Position numbers and translations under genes: made by a program. The notes beneath the pieces were generated by a model, which saw only the letters and a list, made by a program, of their open reading frames with translations, ran no database searches and was not told the origin of the DNA. Shown here one piece after another: positions 49,605-57,604 of a stretch of DNA of 64,000 nt (position 1 is its first letter; each line of letters opens with the position of its first letter). Source of the stretch: UBA5195 sp034432755 (GTDB lineage: Bacteria > Chloroflexota > Anaerolineae > Anaerolineales > Villigracilaceae); assembly GCA_034432755.1 (NCBI GenBank), contig DAOUBQ010000074.1, positions 3,637-67,636 of the forward strand. The letters are read 5' to 3'.

Positions 49605-50732
49605 ATGCTCAAAAACTTTTGGTGGCCTCTTGAATTTTCGCACATCGTTAAAGATAAACCCCTGCGCGTCACCGCGCTGGAGCAGGAGTTTGTCCTATAC
49701 CGCACGCCCGATGGAAAGGCACATGTCTTGAGCGATTTGTGCGTGCATCGCGGCGGGGCGCTCTCCGATGGCTGGATGAACGGCGAATGCATCGTTTGCC
49801 CCTATCACGGCTGGGAATACAAGCCCGACGGCGCCTGCACGAAAATCCCAGCCCATCCCGATATGGCGCCGCCCAAAAAAGCGCGCGTCGATTCTTACCC
49901 CACCATCGAACGCTACGGCTACATTTGGGCCTTCTTGGGTGACTTGCCAGAAGCAGAACGCCCCCCCTTCCCTGAATTGCCCTATTTCGACAACCCGCAA
50001 TTTCGCGTCATTCGCGGCACGTTTGAGTGGCCGGTCTACTACGAGCGCGCGCTCGAAAACTCCCTCGATGCCGCACACGCGCCCTTCGTGCATGGCGGCG
50101 CCTTTGGCAACCGCGAAGAACCCGATATCCCCGATTACGAAGTCACCACATACCCCCTGGGCGCCGAAATGACCGTCACCCTCAAACCGCCCAAGCGCAA
50201 CATCAAAGGGCTATGGAATCGGCTCTACAAAGAAGACCGCCCCGGCGTAAAAACCCGCGCCGCTTTCTGGATGCCCTGCATGACTCTGCTAGAAGTGAAC
50301 CTGCCAATGGGCCTGATGGTCTTATTCAACTTCCACCTGCCTGTAGACGAATACAAAACCATCACCAAATGGACACAAATGCGCACCTTCTTTAAGGGAA
50401 GTTGGGCCGATGGCGATGCGCTCAAGCGCGTCTTAAAAATTTTCAATCAAGATTACCCCGTTGTGCTTTCGCAACGCCCCGAATTGCTGCCCTACGACAT
50501 CGGCGCAGAACTCTCGGTCAAATCGGATGGCATTCAAATTGCCTATCGCCGTATGCGCCAAAAATATATTGACATGGGCTGGCAAATTGACTTGCACCGC
50601 ATTCAACAAGAATATGGACGTCAGCGCGCCGTTGTCATCCCCTCACCTGCCCGCCGCGAAGTCCCCGAACTCGCACGCGCCTGGGTTCTCAAAGAAGTCC
50701 CAACCGTACAAGTTGGCAAGACCAACGATTAA
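49605..50732 (+). CDS. Rieske non-heme iron oxygenase, PaO/Tic55-like
   Basis: 375 residues from the ATG at 49605, with AAGGAG upstream. Rieske cluster ligands C46/H48 (CVHRGG) and C65/H68 (CPYHGW); mononuclear iron ligands in ENSLDAAHAPFVHGG with H158, H163 and D155. The segment E-N-x-x-D-x-x-H-x-P-F-x-H-x-G-x-x-G-N-R is that of the plant pheophorbide a oxygenase/Tic55/CAO group. PaO opens the chlorin ring of pheophorbide a with oxygen. Here it stands between a chlorophyllase-like hydrolase and a bilin-reductase-like protein. No dedicated ferredoxin or reductase gene is adjacent. Confidence 0.75.
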   Translation: MLKNFWWPLEFSHIVKDKPLRVTALEQEFVLYRTPDGKAHVLSDLCVHRGGALSDGWMNGECIVCPYHGWEYKPDGACTKIPAHPDMAPPKKARVDSYPTIERYGYIWAFLGDLPEAERPPFPELPYFDNPQFRVIRGTFEWPVYYERALENSLDAAHAPFVHGGAFGNREEPDIPDYEVTTYPLGAEMTVTLKPPKRNIKGLWNRLYKEDRPGVKTRAAFWMPCMTLLEVNLPMGLMVLFNFHLPVDEYKTITKWTQMRTFFKGSWADGDALKRVLKIFNQDYPVVLSQRPELLPYDIGAELSVKSDGIQIAYRRMRQKYIDMGWQIDLHRIQQEYGRQRAVVIPSPARREVPELARAWVLKEVPTVQVGKTND

Positions 50733-50749
50733 ACCTTATGGAGAATTTT

Positions 50750-51472
50750 ATGTCGCTGCCGCAAAGCCTCTCCCTAACGACTTTGGAGAAAATCCAAACC
50801 CGCTTTCAAATGACAGAAATCGGCGCGCCGTTTCGCACCCTCACCTCGCCCATCAGTCCGGCCCCGGTTGGTTCAGTGCGGCTCTTCGGTGGAGAAAAAG
50901 TAGCCAAAATGGTTTACATTGGGTTGGTGGTGCCGCCCATCGGGCTAGATTCGCACATGATTTTTGCGTTCACCCCACCCCCTAGCCCCATCCCCCACTT
51001 CACACTCGATTCAGTGTTGGCCGGGCCGCATTTTGCCTTTCACCTCGATTTGATTCCCCGCGCCGACCTGGGCGCCAACCTGGCCTACATGAACGCCATC
51101 TTCGACCCGCTCACCCCCCTCTTTGAGACCGCCAAACAAATCGAGGGACTCTCACCGGCCCAACTCGGACCCAAACAATACGCCCTCATGTCGCCTTGGA
51201 TGCTGGCCTACCGCGCCACTGAAGCAGCCTTTGAGCAAATTCAAACCCCTATCAATGGCTACCTGGAGCGCTGGTTCGACCTGGTAGAACACGGCCTGCC
51301 AGCCGAGGCCATCCCTACCACCGATTTTGCCTCGCGCGACCGGCTGAACCGTGCCGCCATCTTCGACCCCACCGTAGATAAGGTCTGGGCGCAAGTTACG
51401 CGGCTGGTCGGCGAGGCGGCCAGCCAGGAAATGCGCACGATTTTGAAACATCAAGAACTGGAGCAAGCCTGA
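50750..51472 (+). CDS. Bilin-reductase/RCCR-superfamily-like protein
   Basis: 240 residues from the ATG at 50750 (GGAG 7 bp upstream; an ATG 12 bp earlier lacks one). It has the ferredoxin-dependent bilin reductase layout: a long beta strand pair (VGSVRLFGGEKVAKMVYIGL), HFAFHLDLIPRADLG (compare F-V-D-F/L-x-P-R), MSPWMLAYRAT, INGYLERWFDLVEHG and a last R-D-x-x-x-R...D-P. The same tail is in the RCCR-like protein at 35180. It sits directly behind the Rieske oxygenase gene, as expected of a reductase acting on its product. Moderately sure of the superfamily only. Confidence 0.58.
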   Translation: MSLPQSLSLTTLEKIQTRFQMTEIGAPFRTLTSPISPAPVGSVRLFGGEKVAKMVYIGLVVPPIGLDSHMIFAFTPPPSPIPHFTLDSVLAGPHFAFHLDLIPRADLGANLAYMNAIFDPLTPLFETAKQIEGLSPAQLGPKQYALMSPWMLAYRATEAAFEQIQTPINGYLERWFDLVEHGLPAEAIPTTDFASRDRLNRAAIFDPTVDKVWAQVTRLVGEAASQEMRTILKHQELEQA

Positions 51473-52411
51473 ATGAGCAACCAACCATCCAACTGGCAAA
51501 AGAAAATCGAAGGGGAATGGCATGGTTTGCCTTCCATTTTTGATGCCCAGGGCAATCACTGCGGCTACAACAAAGTCTACCGCGCCTCTGTGTTCAAAGA
51601 TGGCAAAACCACCTACACCATGAACACCAAAATTCAAGATGGATTCAACGAATTGCTGCCGCGCCTCGAAGTTTCAGATACTTTCTCGTTTGGCGTAATA
51701 GATAGCGACCAGGACCGTATTTACCTCGGCCCCGATTTCATCGGCGCGGGACACCCCTACGGCACGCTGGTAGATGCGCACTACTACTCCCCCGGCTGGA
51801 CGGGCGACCTGCGCACCATGGTTCACATCCTGCCCGATGGCCAAACACAGGTCTATTCCTCACTGATTTTCGACGGACCCACCCTCTTCACCGTCTTCAA
51901 TGGCATTTACAAAGTGGCCTTCGATTATCACGAAAACCCTGAAACCCGCGCACGCATAGACGCACATTGCGAAGCCGAGCGCCTTCACGGGCGCAAGCCG
52001 CACATTTTGCCCCAAAAGAAAGCCGGTGTTTGGCAGGGCGAAATGCTCGTTTACAACGGTCAGCAGCAACCGCTTGGAATCAACGCCGTGCGCATCGCCT
52101 ATCAGCCTCTCGACCTGCTGCGCGCCGAAATGACCGTCAACCTCAGCGGCGTGTTTTCTAAACAATACACCTTTCGCCGTTACCGCAATGGCTGCCGCCA
52201 CTTCTTTGAAGGCCCCGACCTGTTTGGCAATTCGATGGGCTACGGGCGGGCGCTTTACACCTCACAGCATTTTTACGGTGAAGCGCTCAAAATTAAGGGC
52301 CGCGAGTTTCTGATTGACGATGACTTTTCGATGAGCGTCGTCTGGCAATTCTATCAATCGGACAGACTGCAATACACCACCTTTGGCGTTTTGGATTGGC
52401 AACCCGCCTGA
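51473..52411 (+). CDS. Lipocalin-like protein (two domains, DUF3598-like)
   Basis: 312 residues; the ATG directly follows the stop of the previous gene. Two similar beta-barrel halves: IEGEWHGLPSIFDAQGN at the start and GVWQGEMLVYNGQQQPLG at about residue 185, each with W-x-G, and a conserved end LQYTTFGVLDW. The pattern I-Y-L-G-P-D-F-I-G (also GPDLFGNSMGYG in half 2) recurs in the other lipocalin-like proteins here. It resembles cyanobacterial DUF3598 proteins. Suggested role: holding a pigment intermediate between oxygenase and reductase. Confidence 0.65.
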   Translation: MSNQPSNWQKKIEGEWHGLPSIFDAQGNHCGYNKVYRASVFKDGKTTYTMNTKIQDGFNELLPRLEVSDTFSFGVIDSDQDRIYLGPDFIGAGHPYGTLVDAHYYSPGWTGDLRTMVHILPDGQTQVYSSLIFDGPTLFTVFNGIYKVAFDYHENPETRARIDAHCEAERLHGRKPHILPQKKAGVWQGEMLVYNGQQQPLGINAVRIAYQPLDLLRAEMTVNLSGVFSKQYTFRRYRNGCRHFFEGPDLFGNSMGYGRALYTSQHFYGEALKIKGREFLIDDDFSMSVVWQFYQSDRLQYTTFGVLDWQPA

Positions 52412-52441
52412 ACAACCCATGTTCACACCAGGAGCAACCCT

Positions 52442-53257
52442 ATGAACAATGACGCCCCCAAGACCATTGTCATCACCGGCTCCACGCAAGGCATTGGGTT
52501 TGGCCTGGCGCAAGAGCTGCTCAAGCGCGGTCAAAAAGTCGTCATCAGCGGGCGCAGCCCGACTACGCTTCAACAGGCTTTGCAGGCACTGGGCGCGTTT
52601 TCGCCCAACGTGGCCGGCGCTCTGTGCGATGTCACCCGCCCGCAAGAGCATGAACAACTATTTGAATTTGCCCAAACAACCTTTGGCCGGGTAGATATTT
52701 GGGTGAACAATGCAGGCGTAGCGCATCCACAAGAAAAGGTGTGGCAGCTCGCGCCCGAAACGCTCCAAACGGTCATCACAACCAACGTACTGGGAACGCT
52801 CTACGGCACTCGCGCTGCCGCGCGCGCCATGCTCGCAAACGGCGGCGGGTGGATTTACAACCTGGAAGGCTTCGGCGCCAATGGCCGCCCGCGCCCCGGC
52901 ATTTCGGTCTACGGCATGACCAAAGCTGCGGTTGCCTTCTTGAACAAATCGTTAATCCAAGAGTTGCAAGGCACGCCGGTTAAAGTGGCTGCCATTCAAC
53001 CCGGCATGGTCATCACCCATCTGGTTACCGCGCAATACCCCAACCCCGCCGACCTGGAACGCGTCAGACCCATCTTCAACATCATTGCCAGCCGGGTCAG
53101 CGAGGTGACCCCCTGGCTGGCCGAAAGCATCCTCTCTAATCAAAAACACGGCGCGCTATTGCAATTTCTGCCCGCCTGGAAACTTACCCTGCGATTTTTA
53201 ACAGCCCCCTTCTCACAACGCAATGTGTTCGACGAACAGTCCAAGACCAATTCATAA
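52442..53257 (+). CDS. SDR of the NOL/NYC1 (chlorophyll b reductase) type
   Basis: 271 residues, ribosome-binding site AGGAGCAA. Cofactor motif TGSTQGIG (12-19), IWVNNAG (86-92) and the catalytic Y157/K161 (VYGMTK). Instead of the usual serine strand it has YNLEGFGANGRPRPG, matching the plant F-N-(M/I)-D-G-A-G-S-x-G-x-x-T-P of NYC1 and NOL, which lack the canonical serine. Then IQPGMVITHL and a FNIIASRVSEV segment, also as in NOL. Plant enzymes reduce the 7-formyl group of chlorophyll b to 7-hydroxymethyl. Ordinary SDRs do not share this set of features. Confidence 0.7.
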   Translation: MNNDAPKTIVITGSTQGIGFGLAQELLKRGQKVVISGRSPTTLQQALQALGAFSPNVAGALCDVTRPQEHEQLFEFAQTTFGRVDIWVNNAGVAHPQEKVWQLAPETLQTVITTNVLGTLYGTRAAARAMLANGGGWIYNLEGFGANGRPRPGISVYGMTKAAVAFLNKSLIQELQGTPVKVAAIQPGMVITHLVTAQYPNPADLERVRPIFNIIASRVSEVTPWLAESILSNQKHGALLQFLPAWKLTLRFLTAPFSQRNVFDEQSKTNS

Positions 53258-53269
53258 ATTCTGCCAACC

Positions 53270-54652
53270 ATGACATTTAACCCATCCGATTTCAAACGCG
53301 CCCTATCGCAATTTGCCTCCGGTGTCACCGTCGTCACCACAAGGCACGGCCAATCGCCGATTGGCGTCACCGCCAGCTCATTCACCAGCCTGAGCCTGGA
53401 ACCGCCGCTGGTACTGGTTTCGCTTAACAAAAAACTGTTCACGCACAATGTCATCGCTGAAAGCGGCGTGTTTGCCATCAATGTACTTTCAGCGCAGCAA
53501 TTGGAAATTGGCATGCGCTTTGCAGGACTCAAACCAGAAATTACAGACCGCTTCGCCGGACTAAAAACACAAACCGCCGTCACCGGCTGCCCGCTCCTAC
53601 CCGATTCGCTGGCCTGGGTAGATTGCACCGTTTGGGCCATGTACGATGGTGGCGACCACACCATCTTCGTTGGCGAGGTCAAAGACCTGTCGGTTTCCGA
53701 TTTAGATATGCCACTCTTGTATCACAACCGCCTGTGGCGGCGCAGCGAAGCGCTCCACGTGCCAACCGTGCCACTCGAAGCCACCCTGGTTGAAGTTGGC
53801 TTGCGCGATGGCATTCAGCGTGAGGAAAAATTCATTCCCACCGAAATGAAAATAGAGATGGCCCACCGCCTGGCCGAGGCTGGTCTCAAACAAATTCAGG
53901 TCACCTCCTTCGTCAACCCCAAAATTGTGCCACAAATGGCCGATGCCGAAGAAGTGTTTGCCCGCCTGCCGCACACGCAGAGCGTCACCTTTAGCGCGCT
54001 GGTGCTTAACCTGAAAGGCCTGCAGCGAGCCATTGCCGCTGGGGTAAAGCAGGTAGAAATGGGCGTGCCAGCCAGCGAAACCCTGGCGCGCAAAAATGCC
54101 AACACCACCATCGAAGAAGGCCTGAACGAAACCGCCCAAATGATTCAACTTGCCAAACAGCATGGCATGCGCGTTCGGGCTGGCGTACAAGCAGCTTTTG
54201 GGTGCGCCTACGAAGGCAAAATTGACCCGGCCCGCGTGATTGCCATGGCGCGCCGCTTCCTGGCAATGGGAATTGACGAACTCGCCCTGGCCGATTCTGC
54301 CGGGCTGGGCAACCCGCAACTGGTGCGCCGCCTCGTGCAAGAAACCCTGCCCCTGGCCGGCAGCGTGCCGGTTGTTTTACACCTGCACGATACGCGCGGA
54401 CAGGGGCTGGCAAACCTGCTTTCCGCCCTCAAATCGGGCGTAACCATGTTCGACACTTCCTTTGGCGGGCTGGGCGGCTGCCCGTTCATTCGCTCGGCCA
54501 AGGGCAACGTTCCCACCGAAGATACGGCCAACATGTTGCACGAAATGGGCATTGAGACCGGCGTTGACCTACCCAAAATCGCCGCTGTTTCACGCCAAAT
54601 GGAAAACTTTCTGGGCAAAGAACTACCTGCCAAAATGCACAAACTCCTCTAA
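53270..54652 (+). CDS. Fusion of flavin reductase-like domain and HMG-CoA-lyase-like domain
   Basis: 460 residues. Residues 1-about 157 are a flavin reductase-like split barrel (FASGVTVVTTRHGQSPIGVTASSFTSLSLEPPLVLVSL, GDHTIFVGEV). Residues about 165-460 are an HMGL-type TIM barrel: EVGLRDGIQ (175-183), SFVNPKIVPQMADAE, HLHDTRGQG and the signature GGLGGCPFIRSAKGN with the catalytic cysteine. Flavin reductases feed FMNH2 to oxygenases, whereas HMGL enzymes cleave hydroxyacyl-CoAs. I do not know this fusion from other systems. There is no stop or frameshift between the parts. Confidence 0.88.
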   Translation: MTFNPSDFKRALSQFASGVTVVTTRHGQSPIGVTASSFTSLSLEPPLVLVSLNKKLFTHNVIAESGVFAINVLSAQQLEIGMRFAGLKPEITDRFAGLKTQTAVTGCPLLPDSLAWVDCTVWAMYDGGDHTIFVGEVKDLSVSDLDMPLLYHNRLWRRSEALHVPTVPLEATLVEVGLRDGIQREEKFIPTEMKIEMAHRLAEAGLKQIQVTSFVNPKIVPQMADAEEVFARLPHTQSVTFSALVLNLKGLQRAIAAGVKQVEMGVPASETLARKNANTTIEEGLNETAQMIQLAKQHGMRVRAGVQAAFGCAYEGKIDPARVIAMARRFLAMGIDELALADSAGLGNPQLVRRLVQETLPLAGSVPVVLHLHDTRGQGLANLLSALKSGVTMFDTSFGGLGGCPFIRSAKGNVPTEDTANMLHEMGIETGVDLPKIAAVSRQMENFLGKELPAKMHKLL

Positions 54653-54654
54653 CC

Positions 54655-55878
54655 ATGAAACTCACCATTTCTGAAAAAATCATCTCCCAGCATGCCGGCC
54701 ACACCACGCGCGCCGGAGCAATTGCCATCACCCGCATTGATGGCGTCATGGCAACCGACGCCACCGCACCCTTTGCCATCCAGGCCTTTCGGCAAATGGG
54801 CGGCAAGCGGCTGTGGGATAGCACGCGCGTTTCACTGGTGATAGACCATGCCTCGCCCGCCCCCAACGAAACCGTGGCGAACTTACACAAACTCATGCGC
54901 GAATTCGCTGCCGAAATGGGCTGCCGCCTCTATGATGTGGGCGAAGGAATTTGTCATCAACTGATGGTTGAAAACGAACACGTGCGCCCCGGCGACCTGT
55001 TCCTGGGCGCCGATTCACATACCCCCACCTATGGCGCGCTCAACGCCTTCGGCACGGGTGTTGGCTCCACCGACTTGGCCGGAGCAATGCTGACCGGTAA
55101 AACCTGGCTCAAAGTGCCAAAAACCATTCAAATCACCCTCAACGGTCCTCTCCAAAAAGGCGTCAGCGCCAAAGACGTGGTCCTGTTCCTCGTCAAACAA
55201 CTTGGCTCAGATGGCGCAAATTACCAGGCCATAGAGTTCACCGGCGAAACCGTGCGCAACATGACCCTCGCCAGCCGCATGGCACTTGCCAACATGAGCT
55301 CCGAAATGGGCGCCAAAACCGGCCTGGTAGACCCCTCTGGCCTCGACCTGTGGTATCCCTTTGACCCCGTCTACCCCGATGAAGGCGCGGAGTATGCCCG
55401 CAAACAGACATTCGATGTCTCACACCTGCGTCCTCAAATTGCCAAACCACACTCGCCAGAAAACGTTGTGCCAATTGACGAAGTGCTTGGCACAAAAATT
55501 CACTACGCCTTCATCGGTTCTTGCACCAACACCCGCCTCGAAGACCTGCACGCTGCCGCCCAGGTACTCAAAGGCAAAAAACTGACCGACACACGGCTGG
55601 TCATTGCCCCCGCCTCGCGGCGCATCTTTAACCAGGCTCTGCAAGATGGCACGATTCAGATTTTATCGGAAGCCGGCGCCACCTTCATCACCTCTGGCTG
55701 TGGTCCCTGCGTAGGTTCACACCTCGGCGTGCCAGGCGATGGCGAGGTCGTTCTTTCCTCCACCAATCGCAACTTCCCAGGCCGCATGGGCAACCGCAAA
55801 GCGCAGGTGTACCTGGCCTCCCCGGCAGTAGTGGCCGCCTCGGCCCTGGCCGGTGAAATCGCTGAACCCCAAGAGTAA
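54655..55878 (+). CDS. Aconitase-family hydratase, large subunit (LeuC/dimethylmaleate-hydratase-like)
   Basis: 407 residues. GADSHTPTYGALNAFGTGVGSTD is the substrate-side motif; the [4Fe-4S] ligands are C290 (GSCTNTR), C349 and C352 (SGCGPCVGSH). Length and separate small subunit match the isopropylmalate isomerase/homoaconitase/dimethylmaleate hydratase group. These hydrate maleate-type double bonds; substituted maleates (citraconate, dimethylmaleate) are known substrates of members. No leuA or leuB is near, so a leucine role is unlikely. It is 2 bp behind the lyase fusion gene. Confidence 0.9.
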   Translation: MKLTISEKIISQHAGHTTRAGAIAITRIDGVMATDATAPFAIQAFRQMGGKRLWDSTRVSLVIDHASPAPNETVANLHKLMREFAAEMGCRLYDVGEGICHQLMVENEHVRPGDLFLGADSHTPTYGALNAFGTGVGSTDLAGAMLTGKTWLKVPKTIQITLNGPLQKGVSAKDVVLFLVKQLGSDGANYQAIEFTGETVRNMTLASRMALANMSSEMGAKTGLVDPSGLDLWYPFDPVYPDEGAEYARKQTFDVSHLRPQIAKPHSPENVVPIDEVLGTKIHYAFIGSCTNTRLEDLHAAAQVLKGKKLTDTRLVIAPASRRIFNQALQDGTIQILSEAGATFITSGCGPCVGSHLGVPGDGEVVLSSTNRNFPGRMGNRKAQVYLASPAVVAASALAGEIAEPQE

Positions 55879-55905
55879 CCCGCAGCAGGCTGGAGATTAC
55901 CTCGT

Positions 55906-56400
55906 ATGACCTCCCTTCCGATCGCTCACGTCTATTGGATAGACAACATTGATACCGACCGCATCATCCCCGGCAAATATACCAAAACCTTAGATACCTC
56001 CACCCTGGCCGCGCACGTCTTAGAAGACCTCGACCCACAGTTTGCCAAAAACGTGCGCCCTGGCGACCTTCTGGTGGCCGGTCACAACTTTGGCTGTGGC
56101 TCTTCGCGTGAGCAAGCGCCCATCGCCCTGCAAGCGGCAGGAATTTCGGCGGTCATTGCCCGCAGTTTCGCGCGCATTTTCTACCGCAACGCCATCAACA
56201 TCGGCCTGCCCGTCCTCGAAGCAGAACATCACAACATCCACCCCGGAGATTCAGTCACCATAGACCTGGAGCAGGGGCTGGTCACCAACCACACCCGCAA
56301 CGAAACCTACCGGGCAACCCAAATGCCGCAGCAAATGATGAACATCTTGCACGCAGGTGGGCTGGTGAATTACCTGCTCAAACACGGAGATTATCTATGA
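55906..56400 (+). CDS. Aconitase-family hydratase, small subunit (LeuD-like)
   Basis: 164 residues, the swivel domain: NIDTDRIIPGKYTKTLD, GHNFGCGSSREQAP and ARSFARIFYRNAINIGLPVLE. It completes the active site of the large subunit encoded 27 bp upstream. The short length is that of the archaeal/bacterial homoaconitase and dimethylmaleate hydratase type. Its stop overlaps the start of the CoA-transferase gene (ATGA). Confidence 0.93.
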   Translation: MTSLPIAHVYWIDNIDTDRIIPGKYTKTLDTSTLAAHVLEDLDPQFAKNVRPGDLLVAGHNFGCGSSREQAPIALQAAGISAVIARSFARIFYRNAINIGLPVLEAEHHNIHPGDSVTIDLEQGLVTNHTRNETYRATQMPQQMMNILHAGGLVNYLLKHGDYL

Positions 56401-57581
56401 CCCTGCGCACCCTCGCCTCGTTAAGAGTGCTTGAATTGACCCACGCCGTGTTAGGGCCAGCCTGCGGCCTGGTACTGGCCGACTTGGGAGCGCAAGTCAT
56501 TCGCATCGAACCCCCCTCCGGCGACCCAACACGCGCCCTCAAAGGCTTTGGCACAGGATACTACCCATTCTTCAACCGCAACAAACAGAGCCTGGCGCTC
56601 AACATCAAAACCGAAGCCGGCCGGCAGGTTCTCTTTCGACTGCTAGAGAAAACCGATGTCCTCATCGAAAATTTCGCGCCCGGCACAATGGAACGGCTGG
56701 GGCTGGGGTTCGAAAACCTCGCCCCTCGCTACCCGCGCCTGATTTATTGTTCACTCAAAGGCTTTTTGCCTGGCCCTTACGAAAACCGCCTGGCGCTCGA
56801 TGAAGTAGTTCAAATGATGAGCGGCCTGGCCTACATGACCGGACCAGTGGGTCAGCCCTTGCGAGCAGGCGCCTCGGTGATTGACGTGATGACCGGCATG
56901 ATGGGCGCACTGGCCGTGCTGGCCGCCTTGCGCGAGCGCGATTCTAACGGGCGAGGCCAACTAGTCCAAACATCCCTGTTTGAAACCGCCGCCTTTCTCA
57001 TGGGTCATCACATGGCGTATGCCGCCCTCACCGGGCAGCCCGTACCGCCCATGCCAGCCCGCATCAGCGCCTGGGCCATTTATCACACCTTCACCACCGC
57101 AGAAAACGAACAGGTTTTCATTGGCGTCACCAGTGATAAGCAATGGGAGCGCTTCTGCGAAGTCTTTCATCGGCCCGACTGGCGCACCGATGAACGCCTG
57201 GCAACCAACAATGGGCGCATCGAACAACGTGAGTGGTTGCTGCCCCAAGTGGCCGAGATGATACGCCAGCATTCCACCGCCCACATCCTGGCAAAATGCC
57301 AGGCAGCCGAGCTGCCCTTCTCACCAGTGGCCCGCCCCGAAAACCTGTTCAACGACCCCCAATTAAGCCAGAGCGGCAGTCTGTTGCAAACCACCCTGCC
57401 CAATGGTGAGACCGCCCCATTGCCCCGGCTGCCCATTCTGCTGGGCAGCGAAGGTGTCACCCTGCACCTTCACCCGCCCCACATTGGGCAACACTCACGC
57501 GAGATACTGCGCCAGGCTGGCCTGGAAAACCAGCACATTGAAGACCTGATTTGCCAGAATATCGTAGCCGCCCAAGATTAA
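56397..57581 (+). CDS. Class III CoA-transferase (CaiB/BaiF)
   Basis: 394 residues. RVLELTHAVLGPACGLVLADLGAQVIRIEPP; catalytic aspartate in RLALDEVVQMMSGLAYMTG. It is paralogous to the gene at 42348 but not close. It would activate the acid made by the hydratase (a malate-type acid) with CoA, for cleavage by an HMGL- or HpcH-type lyase. Coupled to the LeuD-like gene by a 4-bp overlap. Confidence 0.92.
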   Translation: MTLRTLASLRVLELTHAVLGPACGLVLADLGAQVIRIEPPSGDPTRALKGFGTGYYPFFNRNKQSLALNIKTEAGRQVLFRLLEKTDVLIENFAPGTMERLGLGFENLAPRYPRLIYCSLKGFLPGPYENRLALDEVVQMMSGLAYMTGPVGQPLRAGASVIDVMTGMMGALAVLAALRERDSNGRGQLVQTSLFETAAFLMGHHMAYAALTGQPVPPMPARISAWAIYHTFTTAENEQVFIGVTSDKQWERFCEVFHRPDWRTDERLATNNGRIEQREWLLPQVAEMIRQHSTAHILAKCQAAELPFSPVARPENLFNDPQLSQSGSLLQTTLPNGETAPLPRLPILLGSEGVTLHLHPPHIGQHSREILRQAGLENQHIEDLICQNIVAAQD

Positions 57582-57604
57582 TTTGCTAGCAAGGAGAAAC
57601 CCGC

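Noticed and set aside
54655..56400. Leucine biosynthesis leuCD
   Set aside because: No leuA, leuB or ilv genes are nearby, and the pair is embedded in an operon with CoA-transferase, lyase and amidohydrolase genes; a maleate-type hydratase fits better.
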